A program made the translations under genes and the position numbers. From positions 62,001 to 126,000 of the forward strand of contig BGZK01001326.1 of the NCBI GenBank assembly GCA_005406025.1: a stretch of DNA of 64,000 nucleotides, read 5' to 3'. Shown piece by piece: positions 1 to 11,672 of this stretch. The notes beneath the pieces are model-generated. The model did not search any database, was not told the DNA's origin, and worked only from the letters and a program-made list of their open reading frames with translations. Position 1 is the stretch's first letter; each line of letters opens with the position of its first letter. This DNA comes from Eumeta japonica (taxonomy: Eukaryota > Arthropoda > Insecta > Lepidoptera > Psychidae).

Positions 1-1184
1 CTTTAGAATAACCTTTATACCTCGGTTTGATAAGGATTACGAGAATACTGTTAATTAATGCAATTAAAAAACTTTATTTGTTACATCAAACTTCAATTTT
101 TAGTCATTATATTATGCTATCAATCCCTTGAATTCAGATTTCATGCTAAAAGGGATACTGTCATCTCTTAAATGTAAATCACATTTCGAATTCGATCGTG
201 AAACGGGATAGTAAGGCATATTATAGGGTAGTTATGCAATGTCTTAAATACGGAACCCTCTGCAAGATATCTCGAATCGAGCTTCATCGGCTTTTGTAAA
301 CGTTCTTGATTGATATTTCACGATCCATCACCACCGGTGAATACAAACTAATATGCAGTGAACACATCTACATAAAAGAATTTAATGTATTACAGGGAAA
401 TAAGAATGTAATAAAATTAAGGCGGCAAGTATAGCGAGCAGCTCAAATTCAAATCGCATATTAATACTTGTTATAAGTTCGCATTCACTGCTCATTTCAT
501 TTAAGTCACATTTTGGAGGTTAAGAGTTTTTTTTGATGTGGGTAGAAGGGGTAGAACCGCAGGGTAAACCAGATTGTTGGCGTGGCGACGCTTGCCGTGG
601 CGACGGGTCGCCACGCTATACAATGGTACATACATAATTAAAATGTATACCGTAGTAAAAAGCACCATCGAAACGAGTGAGACACCGTACACATTACTAT
701 ATGTTGATTAACATGATTGTATTTGTATTAATAATCCATTATTAATTATTAACTATTACTGTGACAAGCAATTGTATCAGTAATACCGTCAGAGGAAAGA
801 TCGAATATAACTATTACTGAAGACACAGACGAAATTAATTAAGTTGTGGCAACTTGAAATTAATATTAAATTTTTGTATTAAATGAAAATAAATGTTTAT
901 TAAATAAATAGTAATCATTTTCTGTAAAAAATAGTCATATTAATTTTTTCCGTTGTGCTATATTTAGGTCCTGTCATAATCTTGTCTTTAATGCATATTA
1001 CTTGTACAAATTCGATGTTTCACATCTGCCATACGTCCCGTGTTTCCAGCAATCTACTAACTAAATCCCGTATAAATAAATATCTAAAGAATAAATGAAA
1101 ATACCTCTAACGGACTGTACACTACCTGCAATAACTATAGACGTAATATATCTATTATTTTTCTAAGGATATTGCGTCGGTATT
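1..1184. other. AT-rich non-coding stretch
   Basis: No coding sequence, RNA gene or known repeat was recognised here. A 63-residue reading frame on the minus strand (501-692) is hydrophobic and matches nothing I know. The only local structure is the short GC-rich inverted repeat at 596-615, listed separately. Confidence 0.5.
581..615. repeat. short GC-rich hairpin with a direct duplicate
   Basis: The 9-mer CGTGGCGAC occurs at 581-589 and 596-604, and its exact reverse complement follows at 607-615 after a 2-base loop. The result is a strong GC-rich stem in an AT-rich setting. It may be a remnant of a small transposon end. Its function is unknown. Confidence 0.6.
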
Positions 1185-1320
1185 GACTCGTCCGCGGTAT
1201 AAGCCAGTGCCAGGCGACACGTGGGTGCGATACGATCTGCGATCGACAGCGATCTGTCCAATAAGCTAGGCAGTTACGTCACAGACGACCGATGACGTAA
1301 TATTACGCTGCAAATGATCG
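1185..1320. promoter_or_regulatory. GC-richer islet with inverted CRE-like sites
   Basis: This islet is clearly richer in G, C and CpG than its flanks. It contains TTACGTCA at 1274-1281 and its exact reverse complement TGACGTAA at 1293-1300, 11 bases apart. Such words are bound by CREB/ATF or PAR-type bZIP factors. It also holds ATCTGCGATCGACAGCGATCTG-like repeated GATC words near 1232-1256. No start site or gene can be attached to it, so a regulatory role is inferred from composition and site words alone. Confidence 0.3.
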
Positions 1321-1403
1321 ATGGGTTAAACTCTCTCTGAGATAAATTGAATAAAATAAAATATCGATGACAGAGTACGTCGCTCTGCGCCTATGTATTA
1401 CTT

Positions 1404-1565
1404 ACTAGCCTAGCTTTCCGCCCGCGATTTCGTCCATATGGACATGGAATGTGCTCATGTTTTGTATTTGAAGATCTTGCTGTCAATCTCAGTTTTATTC
1501 TCACTTTCGATTCTGGTTCCGGTACATTTCATGGTTTATCACTCGATCTGATTCACTTTATATGT
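1404..1565 (+). repeat. interspersed repeat head plus degenerate pyrimidine-rich run
   Basis: TAGCTTTCCGCCCGCGATTT at about 1411 matches the head of a dispersed insect repeat (consensus like ACTAGCTTCCGCCCGCGACT). It is followed by a run rich in TTCGATTCTGGTTCCGG-type words. The same head-plus-run architecture recurs at 14065-14530 and 34876-35180, and a copy with a different, full tail is at 24068-24305. I believe it is a non-autonomous RTE/SINE-type family, recognised from memory of lepidopteran genomes. Confidence 0.5.
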
Positions 1566-1841
1566 GTATTTCTCGCTGAATAATCACTACATGAATAATA
1601 ATTGATATTTATTTTACACCACGATACCCGCGATGATGTTTCAGAATTTCATCACCCACCGCAGAGACATGTCCTCTCAAAATTCTCTTTTTCATATCAA
1701 GGGAGTTGGACTTTAAACCTTTCGCGCTGACCCGATGTAGGTGGAAGGATTGTTAAAGTCTGGGACTGGCATCTCAGAGAGCTTTTAAAAACACGGAACG
1801 AATGATTTCATTTAAATTATAAACTCATTGGACGATTTGGA

Positions 1842-3450
1842 GTCAAATCAAATCAAAAATAGCTTTATTTCGTAGGTCATAGAAATAACACTTGAAATAT
1901 GACATTAGCGATCGTTTTCGACATTATATTACCATTCATTCCAAATGCTGATACTTCTTGAGAAGAATGTGTAAAAAACTCATGGGTTGCTCTTTTTTAT
2001 TCATCGATACAAAATATTCAGCGATTAATAATTTAGCACAACACTTATAGATATCATGAATCGAACTGATAGCCGAATAGTTCAATTCCATTGGTTTTTT
2101 TTATTAAGATATTCAGATACGGTATAATAACCCTTGCCATATAATTTCTGTTTAACGATAAGTTTCAATTCATAAAATGGCAAGTTTTGAATTCTATCTG
2201 GGATCTTATTATAAACGCACACACATTGCTGTTTAAATGATTTGCTAACTTTGCTTAGACGGGTTTTATGAGCAGCGAGATGCTTCTTATGTCTAGACAT
2301 AAGAAGGATCTTTCTGCTCATAAAATGAGTGACGTCCATAACATTAGCACTAATTAAAGTTATCGATGTCAATAATTTTTTAGAATGATTCTATGTTTCT
2401 CTTGACGTACATACATACATAACAGGTTTTCGTATATGTATTATGACGGTAGAGTTAAAATATTTATTTCTGTTGAAAAATCTCTGAGAGATGTTTTTGG
2501 TTTCAAATTATAAGTGGCACCAACAGCCCCCTTTTGCAGCACAAAAAATTTGTTAAAATCAACTGCATGGCCCCATAATAATATTCCATAGGCCATGAGA
2601 CTATAAAAGGAGCTGAAACCTACCCGTCTCACGGTGCTCTCATCAGTCAGTTGCCGAATCCTTTTCACTGTACATGTTGCAGAACTAAGCCTTTTTCCCA
2701 ATCTCGTAATATGAGAATTCCAACGCAATTTAGCTCCTAAAATGAGACCACAAAATAAGGTGGTGTCCACAATATACCTTTCATTCTTGATCATTGCGTT
2801 TGCGTTAATCAATTTAATACTAGTTAAGGGAAATTCAACTAGTAAGTGTACTTTGTCAAAAGCTGGTTGTTGCTTATTAATCTTAAAAAGTAAAGAAGTA
2901 TCATCATCGAACAGTACTTGATCTACCAAATCTTTGACAAGATGTGGTAGATCATTAATATAAACCAGGGATAAAAGTGCTCCAAGAACTGATCCCTGTG
3001 GCATACCCATATTGACTGCAGATCCTGACGACCTCTTACCATTAACATCAACCCTTTGAATTATCCCACTTAAATAAAACTCTAGAAGTCCAGGTGATCG
3101 ACCCGTGACACCATGATGATGTCGTTTCCTGATCGATGTGCCATCATAAATGTAGTGCAGTTAAATGCCTTGGACAAATCACAGAAAACAGCGTTTGCGT
3201 CCCATGAATCCTCTCAGGCATCAAAAAATCTGTTGAATAAGCTTAACACCAGCTTCAGTTGTTGAGCGACCCTTTCTAAATCTAAATTATTTCACGTTCA
3301 TCAAATTATTATTATGAAAATATCGAAATAATTGATTTAAAATGAGCTTTTTAAAAATGTTATTGAGTGTCGTTAATACTAATATTGGTTTAAAGTTAGA
3401 AGGGTCAGGTATACTACCGGATTTACATAATGGAATAACTTTGCTTTATT
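1842..3450 (-). mobile_element. 5'-truncated non-LTR retrotransposon (LINE)
   Basis: Read on the minus strand, this is the 3' half of a lepidopteran LINE: reverse transcriptase, C-terminal region, then a 3' UTR. The 3' end at 1842-1860 reads AAATAAAGCTATTTTTGATT followed by TTTGA-type units, the usual tail of one large lepidopteran LINE group. The 5' side stops near 3450 inside the reverse transcriptase, so the copy is 5'-truncated as expected from incomplete reverse transcription. Several frame breaks show it is dead. I cannot separate Jockey from CR1-like clades by eye. Confidence 0.85.
2082..3445 (-). pseudogene. LINE reverse transcriptase remnant
   Basis: The enzyme would copy the element RNA at a nicked target. 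From its N-terminal side (high coordinates), the sequence shows VIPLCKSGSIPDPSNF (finger region, about 3380-3435), a GRSTTEAG motif near 3260, AVFCDLSKAF (catalytic motif A) near 3175-3205, and GMPQGSVLGALLS followed by FDDDTSLLF (motifs B and C) in the open stretch 2441-3010. The thumb and C-terminal region follow (LQKGAVGATYNLKPKTSL). A second open stretch, 2082-2372, holds SFKQQCVCVYNKIPDRIQNL, the usual C-terminus of this group, ending in a stop. Frameshifts near 3120 and between 2372 and 2441 break the frame. Motif C has FDDD where FADD is usual. Confidence 0.88.
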
Positions 3451-4184
3451 AGATTTGGAAACACATCACAATCAACGCAAAAATTGAAAATCACTAGTAA
3501 GCATGGAGCAATTCAGTCTATTATTAAAATTATAATTTTTTTAAGAAAGGCGATTAGGATCTGCAGTTTTTTTTTTAATTTTCAGAGGTTTGGCGCGTCG
3601 ACCACTGAACAGTCACTCATAATAGGAAATCATAAATGTGGAAGATGCGTGAGGCACTTAAGAAGGCCCGGATTCGTTGGTTCGCAGATGTGATTCAGGA
3701 GTCTCATTTGAAATATTAAGGGAAATTTTTCGCGACATTACAAGAGGAATAATAATAATCTTTTTAATGTAAACTCTCTAGTAAAAAGCATTCGTACAAA
3801 GAAATAGATTAATATAAATCTCTGACTCCGGAATAATTGAAAATATATTAAAAGCTTGGGAAACAACTTCGTCCTCTAGAGAAAGGGTACATAAACATAT
3901 GCCGTGAATAAATATTTGTTTTTCGTCAAGTTTAGAAATATTAATAATAATACATATAAATGTACTCAGTTTGAAGCCATTGGGATTGGTAGAAAAATCG
4001 AATGAAGAACTAAAAACACGTTAAACTAAAAATAAACACCAGATTTTTTTCTCATATTTTATAAACAACGAGAAATTCATAGGAAATATTTAATGCAAGG
4101 AAGGTTTTAGAATAAACAATGCGAAGAAACAAATCCTCAGTTTGTTGGTTTTTTTAAATTTATTTGCTTTATGTTCTTAGGCCA
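3451..4184. other. no recognisable feature
   Basis: AT-rich. The only open stretch (3484-3693, plus, 69 codons) shows no domain and has no coding-like context. No repeat family was recognised. Confidence 0.4.
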
Positions 4185-4612
4185 CTTGCAACCAAATCCG
4201 TTCTTTACGTCGTCAGTCCATCCAGAGGAACACGTTCAGTTCTCGGTCGCCGCTCGAGCACTTACTTTGCTATCAATTATACGTGCGATGTGGTCTGCCC
4301 ATCGCCACTTTAATTTCCTGATTCTGTGAGCTATGTCGGTTACTCTCGTTTTTCTACTCATTGCCTCGTTTCGTATTTCATCTCACGAAGAAACCTCAAA
4401 CATAGATTTTTTCATCGCACGTTGAGCGACTTTGAGCTTATTTATGAAACCGACAGAGATCACGCCCGACATCCGTATATCGTTCCAGGCAACACGCACT
4501 GTTTAAAGACAAAGTTCGTCTTTTAGCACCGATTTACGTTAAGCTTGAAGATGCCTCGTAATTTCTCGGATACTGCCCAGCGGAGGTGAATTCTTTGATT
4601 GGAGAGTTCTCA
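4185..4612 (-). pseudogene. RTE-type LINE C-terminal remnant
   Basis: On the minus strand, from 4612 downward, the sequence reads as the region after the reverse transcriptase core of the abundant lepidopteran RTE-like LINEs. It shows RRIHLRWAVSEKLRGIFK, then CVLPGTIYG, then KVAQRAMKKSMFGVSLRDE, then LKWRWADHIAR, and ends with a GWTDDVKN-like piece near 4200. Several stops and at least two frameshifts are present. Neither the polymerase core nor the endonuclease is here, so this is a fragment. The family is known from many insects, and I recognised it by the RAM-SLRD-IRN and LKW-W-GHIAR landmarks. Confidence 0.8.
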
Positions 4613-5474
4613 GCTATCACAGCAGGCCTAGCCAGGTGGCTGTCTATTGTCATAAACGATAGATAGAATAAGATAGGTATAATATGATAGAATAGAGCTG
4701 TAAATGTGTGGGATTGACGTTAGCTAATGAGATGTCACGTGGTCCAGGAGATCCGAATTTAAGTCCCCTCTGTGAATCCGAGTCTACCTCTGTGAAGTTA
4801 GATACTAAAGCGTCGCAATGGCGTTAAATAGAAACGCGGGGAGAAGAAGGTACGATCGGGAACTGTTAAACCCGCGCATTACATCATCAGCAGGCATTTC
4901 AGAGAGGCAGAATTTCGTGCATTGTACTGTAGAACATGGACATTCGACATGATTTTCGTTTTATCCATGTTGGTTTTTTGACCCATTTTTTGAGAAATTC
5001 TACAGAAATGTACGCGCAGTGTGGAGGTTATTTATCGGTTCCGCAATTTTGAAACCATATCGGCGGCAAATCGAACGCGAACGATGTATTTATTGCTTCA
5101 TATTTGTTACGGCTTCATAAATTTCTTAATTCTGTTATAACAATACATTTAAATTCATTGACCTCAATGAAAATCAAACTTGTACAACTTTTTTGAATTG
5201 TATTTAAGTAACTAACCTCTTTGTGATCAATAGAAAATAGCCCATCGATTGAATTATAAGCGATACGATACCTAACATAATCGATAGGGTATGCTCTTGC
5301 AACTTCACTAGGGAAAATTAAATAAACTTCCCTTAAATTATTTCAAGAATATGCAAATTCTCTTTTAATTTTCACAAAGAGCGCATAAAACATTTTTTTT
5401 TCTCTTAATAATTATATTTTCTTGATAATTCCGCTTTACATAAAGGAACGAACGTGCACCGGGATTAAACAAGA
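4613..5474. other. non-coding stretch with a GATAGAATA-type run
   Basis: Positions 4655-4705 contain an imperfect run of GATAGAATA/GATAGGTATA units, a small minisatellite. The sequence 4790-4900 is moderately GC-richer. Nothing else was recognised. Confidence 0.4.
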
Positions 5475-5662
5475 TTAGATTTTAAGTCAGCTAAGCTAGC
5501 CCGACGGAGGAGCTCGCAGTAATCAGATCGTCGGAGCGCGGTGCGTTTATTCGCGCTAGATTGGCTCGTTGGATCTGCCTAAAGGGGTTAGGGCGGCGTT
5601 GGCCCTACATAGGCGCGAGAGTTCGCCGGCTATGGCCGATTAGAATTGGGAGCGTTCAATAT
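5475..5662. promoter_or_regulatory. GC/CpG-rich islet
   Basis: A 190-base block with many CpG dinucleotides stands out from AT-rich flanks (for example TCGGAGCGCGGTGCG and GGGCGGCGTTGGCC). There is no open frame with coding character and no tRNA or repeat match. This composition in an insect gene desert commonly marks regulatory or strongly conserved DNA, but that is inference. Confidence 0.28.
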
Positions 5663-6993
5663 TTCAGTTATACGTAACCTACTTCATGTCGAAATGTACG
5701 TCTGAAGGTCGGGCGGTTTTTATACTTCTTGATCGATCATTACATGCCTCAAAAACGAAAGATTTATTATGTAATAAACGAGCAGTAAAAGGTATTTCTC
5801 CATAGTTTTACTCATTACGCGCGTGGTGATCAATTTAATAGATAATATATTTGGCAATGAAGGTTTGTAGGAAAATAAATATACACTTCGCTAAAAATAA
5901 AACTACTCATTGTCACCTTATCGATCAAAAATTTAGTTGTGTCATACATCACTGTTTCTATATATCAATTTTTAACAGAATACAGGAACAACAATTTTCA
6001 TTGACCATCTATAGCCACGAAATTTTAGAAAAAAAAAATTGAAGATCCGACTGCATAAAAGTGAATTAAAAAGGTATTTTATCATCAAACTTATAAATTT
6101 TAGTACATAGTTTACAAAATTAAACATTATTTTTTATAAATACAGTGATAAACAAAATAATATAGATGTGAAACAGGGAACGTAATACGTATACATCTGA
6201 CCGATTAGTGTCTAACATTTTGTTGTCCGCTGAAGTGTGTACTCAATGAAGACGTCTGCCGTGATCAACTTAAGTTTTTAAGACCCCAATAAATAAAATG
6301 TATCAGTGGAAGATCTGGTCAATTACTTTCAAAATTTTATTTTTTTCAGCGCTTTCAAAACTGCCTGCCGCAATGTTAATGCACGATAGTGGTCTGCCAT
6401 TATTGTTTTCCGATAATAATAATAGTAATAATATATTTTTAAACTTAAAACGCCAGACGTGGTTAAATGCATTTAAAATTTGTCAAAAATCGATACCTGT
6501 CTTACCTGAGCGCCGCCGCGTCTACCACTTTAGGCTTAGTGACTCCCCATCTCACGTTAGTAGGGATAGACGCCTCACTGTACAAAACTCTAGGTCTGGT
6601 CAAATACATACAGGTAGCTTTTCACTGGCTCTTAGACTATAGGGGATATAATGAGAAACGTCGTCCATTATATTCCGCGAATGACCGTTTGTGCGTTTGC
6701 GTTTTCGTGCGACCAATGTAAGCAGTTAAGCCCTTCGCGAACTTTCAAAGGTTGGCTGTTGATCTGTCTTTCCCACTGATTAATCGCTCACGTGACTGAA
6801 TTAAAAACAATTTTTTTATCATGTTTGATCAACTGCGTTATAATTTCATCAAAATGTCTGTAAGAGATCTACTATCTCTTGATCTACTTAAAAATTAATT
6901 TATTTAAAAATTCAATAGTTTTTGGAGTGTACGTATCCTTAATTATTGTTATTATTCAAATACTGTTACCAATCGAATAAGGTTTGTCTGGAT
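5663..6993. other. non-coding stretch with overlapping open frames
   Basis: Two overlapping plus-strand frames (6298-6642 and 6467-6721) cover a modestly GC-richer part, but neither shows a domain, and both probably stay open by composition. TCACGTGA, a palindromic E-box, lies at 6788-6795. The target duplication of the hAT MITE occupies 6986-6993. Confidence 0.4.
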
Positions 6994-7323
6994 CAGAGTT
7001 TCCCAACCTTTCTTTTATTGAGCTTCCCTGAATTTCTAGCAATATTTTCATGCCCCCCTTTCAATCTTACATTACGAAAAAAAAACGCACATTATTTTAA
7101 GGACTTACATTTATTTTAATTCAAAATTATTAAAAATTAAAAACTTGTTAGCGCTAGACTGACGACGTCGCGTTTTGAAACAGTGACCAACTGTGATATT
7201 ATGTTATTGGTTAATTTACGCGCCAAATTATTTATTCTTTAAAAAATGCAAACGCATGGCGCCCCCCTTGATATCTCTCCACGCCCCCCTTGGAAGGCGC
7301 GCCCCACTGGTTGGGAATTCTTG
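6994..7323. mobile_element. hAT-type MITE, 330 bp
   Basis: The element starts CAGAGTTTCCCAACC and ends GGTTGGGAATTCTTG, an imperfect terminal inverted repeat with its eleven informative matches concentrated in TTCCCAACC. It is flanked on both sides by the identical 8-base sequence GTCTGGAT (6986-6993 and 7324-7331), the length of target duplication made by hAT transposases. The interior has no coding capacity but carries C-rich runs next to each end (CCCCCCTT words at 7051-7060 and 7260-7297). TIRs of the form CAGNGGTTCCCAACC are usual for Charlie-like hAT elements. Confidence 0.88.
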
Positions 7324-7331
7324 GTCTGGAT

Positions 7332-7794
7332 GATCAAAAAAAAAATAGCCATAGTTTTTGGTTACATGGATTAAAATTACAGTATGAAGTAAAACGTTCA
7401 AATAACATGATATGTAGACTATATATATATATATATATACGACGGATAAAATAAACTTGACATTAAAGTATGTATAGAACTATGTTGAACCAAAAACAAA
7501 TATTTGTACAAAATAATTCTTCAAGACAATTAAAATAGAGACAGTACACACAGACATTTACAATGAATAAAAATAAAAATACACATCTCAATATACTGCT
7601 AATGCACACAATAGTAATTAAAAGACCATAAATATAGCTAATAAACCGCTATCAGAAAAGCTATTGTCACACGATACTGGAATCGGTTTCGCTGTAAAAT
7701 AACGTAATAGCGATAAACGTCTCTTAACCTCGGAATTTGACAAGATTAATAATTCGAAATCAAAACGATTCTTAGATCAAAGCTAACGTCACTG
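7332..7794. other. AT-rich spacer with an AT microsatellite
   Basis: An uninterrupted alternating AT run occupies 7420-7439. The rest is AT-rich with no recognised repeat or coding sequence. Confidence 0.5.
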
Positions 7795-8125
7795 AATCGG
7801 TTCACAACGTCCGAGTCGCATCATACGTCCGATACAGAGCCTTCGACGTAATCTCCACGGTGAACAACTACAAAGCGCCCGCCCAACACGACGCGCTTAC
7901 TTACTTTAAACGCGCTCAGAGCCGGCTAATCAGACGAAAAGCCTCCTTTGACGCGTGCGCAGCGAAAAGCGACGCGAACGGGATCGCGCGCGGTCGAGTA
8001 TGTCGTGTATTCACACGGAATGAATAATGGGATTTCGCCGCGGCAAAAGCGACGGCGGACGCGAATCGGAGGGCGGAGGGGATTCGGTTAGGGCACGCGT
8101 CCGAAGGCGCAGCGGCGTTGAAAGC
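7795..8125. promoter_or_regulatory. CpG-rich block
   Basis: This is the longest CpG-rich block in the first 10 kb, with words such as GGGATCGCGCGCGGTCGAG, GGATTTCGCCGCGGC and GACGGCGGACGCGAATCGG. No TATA box or initiator can be placed with confidence, no frame is convincingly coding, and no repeat family matches. It could be a promoter, an enhancer or an untranslated exon. A host function is suggested only by how far its composition departs from the neighbourhood. Confidence 0.35.
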
Positions 8126-10404
8126 CTTCTAGCAGCTTTTTGTATGTCCGTAATGAATATGGAAGCTTTCGAATGGACGGAATAATTATATTTATTTTAT
8201 GCGATGGTCTATGTGATTTTCTTTATTCGTTTGTTTGTTATTTTGTCACACCTAACCAAAACCGTAATATTATTTATTTAACTGGAAATAGAAATACATC
8301 ATACATTACATGTGTATCTATACAGATAGAAAAAAATATCTACAAGACTTGGTTTAATACTCACCTATACTTTTATTTAATATAACATATCACAAAAGTA
8401 ATACATTTATGAAAACCATATTTATTTCTACTTAAAGGCTATTTCATTACTATGGCATTAATTTAATTCACAATTTAAATCATCAGAATTGTTTATAACT
8501 AATTAAAACGAAAAGAAAAGCACTTTACAAAAAAAACGAAAGTTGTTATAGTAATACAACTACAATAAATAAAATACAAAGTACGTGAAATTTTATATTG
8601 GCGCAACCGCGACACAAAATAGTTAATAGGTAGTCTGTAATAACGCTTTAGTAGTCCACATTTGTCGAATTGTGTATAAATATTATAGTTTGTCTATTAT
8701 AGGAAAGTGAAAAATCCTTTCATTTTTTTAACTAATAATTTATCATTGAAGACATGGTGAAATGTGATTTTTCAAAAACAACTGTAGTAATGCCTCCATT
8801 AATATTTGTAAAAAAAATTAATACATCTAAAAAAGAATAGAGCAATGTTCGGAAAAAATAGTCATCATTAATTCAATACAAAAATTAAAAATAAACTAGG
8901 TGTTTACATTTTAGTCTATTACATAAGTCACTCATTTATGAGGCTCTGTGTGCACTTGTTCAATAGGGTAAGATATTAAAAATTTGCCCTTAAATAAATA
9001 TAAAATATATAATTATGTATTAAGAAATTACTAGGTGAAAAAGGGTATTATAGAATTTCCGATTGTTTGGACCTAACCAGCTCGACTTCTTATCGGGTTG
9101 TTTCTTTCTGTTTTGTTTTTTATTGTCATTGCATACAATTTAATTCGAAAAGAGCTACCCTTAAATTTCTTGTTCGTTCTTCTTGAGGGAGAACTGCTTT
9201 CCGAACTAACCGTAAATTTATATTATAATGAGGTATTTCAAGAATTATACTGAACAAAACTATGAAATTAAGAGCTTTTCAAATTAAATTTTTTGAATAA
9301 TAAGATAGAAAAACAATCGCTCATAATAAAAGCTATGATATACAACTATGATTAATATCTGTTCAGGGCGATGGTCAGTCGCGATTGTTTTGCAGAGCTT
9401 TTGGACATTTTTAAAGTATAATTGATTAAGATTTTACTTTACATTAAATAAAAGTTAATTTTATTTATATTATATTGTTATACCTAGACTAAAAACACTA
9501 TTAAATGGATATTTAAACAGTGAAATACTAATGACAGAAATCATACTACTAGATGAATATTAATGGGGTCTTTTTGATTTTCAAAATTATCGTATTGTCC
9601 ATTGTATTTTCCATATTATTATGTAAAATTAAAAAGATACTGTATACTGTATACTGTAGTCCTGCATACTGTATTAATTGACCACTCTCCTTTAAATTAC
9701 TTGTTACACAAAGAAGGCACTGTAATACAGCGACGTCGAACAACATTTCATAAAATAAATAATTAAAAAACATGTATACACATCAAATCTTATTTATCTA
9801 TAGACTGAGGTAATATCTGTATGAAATTTATAAGTAATGCTTAAATTTTACGAAAAATTCGAAATGAAATAACGGCTCTCGAGATTATTAAAAAATATAT
9901 GGTACCCCCATGTATTTTCATGCACATGCACATGCACCATGCACCATCAATGGGAAGAAATTAATAATAAATATGTTTATTGTCGTTGCAGATATACTAA
10001 GTAAAAAACTATTGCTCCAGCTTTTAGGTTCAATTCTAGTACTTAAATTCGTCTTTAGTAGATATTTAAGGTACCAAAGTGAACATTTTGGTGGGAGGGA
10101 TCTCGGTTTTCTCAGAAAATACAAGACGTATAAAAGTAATCCTTGTTGACCCGATTCTTCATATTATTGACTTTGATTTGTCAGTTTTATTAATATGATT
10201 TATTAACTTTCATGATACAGAAAAAAATAGCTCTTTTAAAACGGAGATCCACATATTATATGCAAATGGAACCGATTTAAGCCTCCATATTCTCTGCCTA
10301 GAATGATTTATACAAACACCTAAAAATGCCAGTTGCATTTTTTGAAATAAATCCTAGTTTTTATATTAAACAAACAAACTGTTTTGTCACTTGCAACCTT
10401 TGAA
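8126..10404. other. long AT-rich stretch, nothing recognised
   Basis: About 2.3 kb of AT-rich DNA. Open frames at 8140-8385, 9549-9773 and 9910-10149 are short, lack domains and are rich in residues encoded by AT codons. A small CATGCA-type run lies at 9920-9945. I see no repeat family or RNA gene. Confidence 0.45.
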
Positions 10405-10640
10405 AATAGGCGCCGCGTGCTTTAGTATGCAGCACTATTATATAGAGCACCGCGGTGTACGCGGGCCGAGAGCGCTATGCCACGTCACCTTAAACTATTA
10501 TATGAGTAATGCGAAAAATCAATGGAGCACTGTATCGCAGCATCGTAAACTCTAATTTGGATGCATTAGGCGAACCGCGAGGATGTGGATGACGAGGAGT
10601 AGGATCGGGATTACGACAGCCACAGCGTCATTAGTCGATA
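10405..10640. promoter_or_regulatory. GC-rich islet
   Basis: The first half (10405-10490) is CpG-rich, with GGCGCCGCGTGC and CACCGCGGTGTACGCGGGCC, the latter including the palindrome CACCGCGGTG. The second half (10560-10640) is purine-rich with GCGAGGATGTGGATGACGAG. There is no coding or repeat match. It is recorded as a candidate conserved regulatory islet. Confidence 0.28.
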
Positions 10641-11575
10641 TAAATGATGTAGGAATTCATTCTATGTCTACACGAGCGGAGTCGCGAGCGAAAACTATCT
10701 TGAACAAAAAACATCCAGGGATTAATTCTTTTTTGGGGTTTCGTGAAACTTACTAAGAATGCTTGGAATTTATTAATTTTAATAAAACATAGTATGAAAA
10801 TAGCTGGAAGCCAGTGAAATATACAGAATACATATTGTAAATACTTCACTAATTTAGCTATTTTTTTCTTATTAGCAGACAGAGAGAGAGAAAGAGTCAG
10901 AGTGGCGGCATTAAAATAGCTTAGCCAGGAAAGAGAATGTAGGCTACATTCTTTTTAGAATTCCATAGTTGAGGGTTCAATGAAAATTACTAAATATCTT
11001 CATAGTGCAATTAATTTTGTTGATTTTTTTTAGTTTTTTCTTGTGAATTTATAGTTGTTATTTAATTTAGCATTCTGAATGAATCATTAAGAACCATTAA
11101 AGTTCAGTTTATTTAAGAGCTAAACGAGACTGAAACAAATCAGGAGCGAAGATGTGATTGGAGGCGCACTATAGTCGGTGCTGGAGCGAGCGCGGAAGCT
11201 GCGATAGTTACTACTAACATGAGTTAAATATAAATTTATTTAAAAGGACGGAGCTACGGGCAAAAGTTCAAAGGAATAAGAAGTATAACTGTTGTCTGTA
11301 TGTTTGTTATATTTTATTCACTAAAACACTGACCCGATTTATAAGATTTGCGGCAGAGCGAAGACGATTCTTTTTTCTGAGAAAATGTTATTAAATTTTT
11401 AGATATTTAAAAAAATAAAGAGAAAACTCACGCCAACGCAATAATTGGAATAAACTTTAAAAGCTTTGTCGACGTTGGCGAAGTCACGAACGGAAAGCTG
11501 ATTTAATAATAGAATCAAGGATAACTGAAGGAATATTAATTAACAAAAAAAAAATGGTCATTAGACAAAATATAT
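10641..11575. other. AT-rich stretch with a GA-rich run
   Basis: A short GA-rich run (GACAGAGAGAGAGAAAGAG) lies near 10877-10897, and a small GC-richer patch with GGAGCGAGCGCGGAAGC near 11180. A minus-strand open frame (10631-10849) has no domain. Nothing else was recognised. Confidence 0.4.
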
Positions 11576-11672
11576 AAACGAAACAGCTGGGCGGTACATT
11601 TGTTTTGTCCTTAGACCTGCCCGTCTGCCTTTGACCTCGACGTCAAAGGAGCTCCTTTGTTCGCTCTTACTT
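11576..11672. promoter_or_regulatory. cluster of TCF/nuclear-receptor-like words
   Basis: CCTTTGAC (11628-11635) and its exact reverse complement GTCAAAGG (11642-11649) form an inverted pair with a 6-base spacer. CTCCTTTGTTC follows at once and TTTGTTTTGTCC precedes. CTTTGA/CTTTGT words suit TCF/LEF (Pangolin) HMG factors, while TGACCT/AGGTCA-like readings suit nuclear receptors. The clustering in about 60 bases is visible. Binding and function are inference. Confidence 0.3.

Noticed and set aside
6298..6721. overlapping plus-strand frames as a small gene
   Set aside because: Translations show no domain, both frames compete for the same DNA, and no promoter or splice context is visible.
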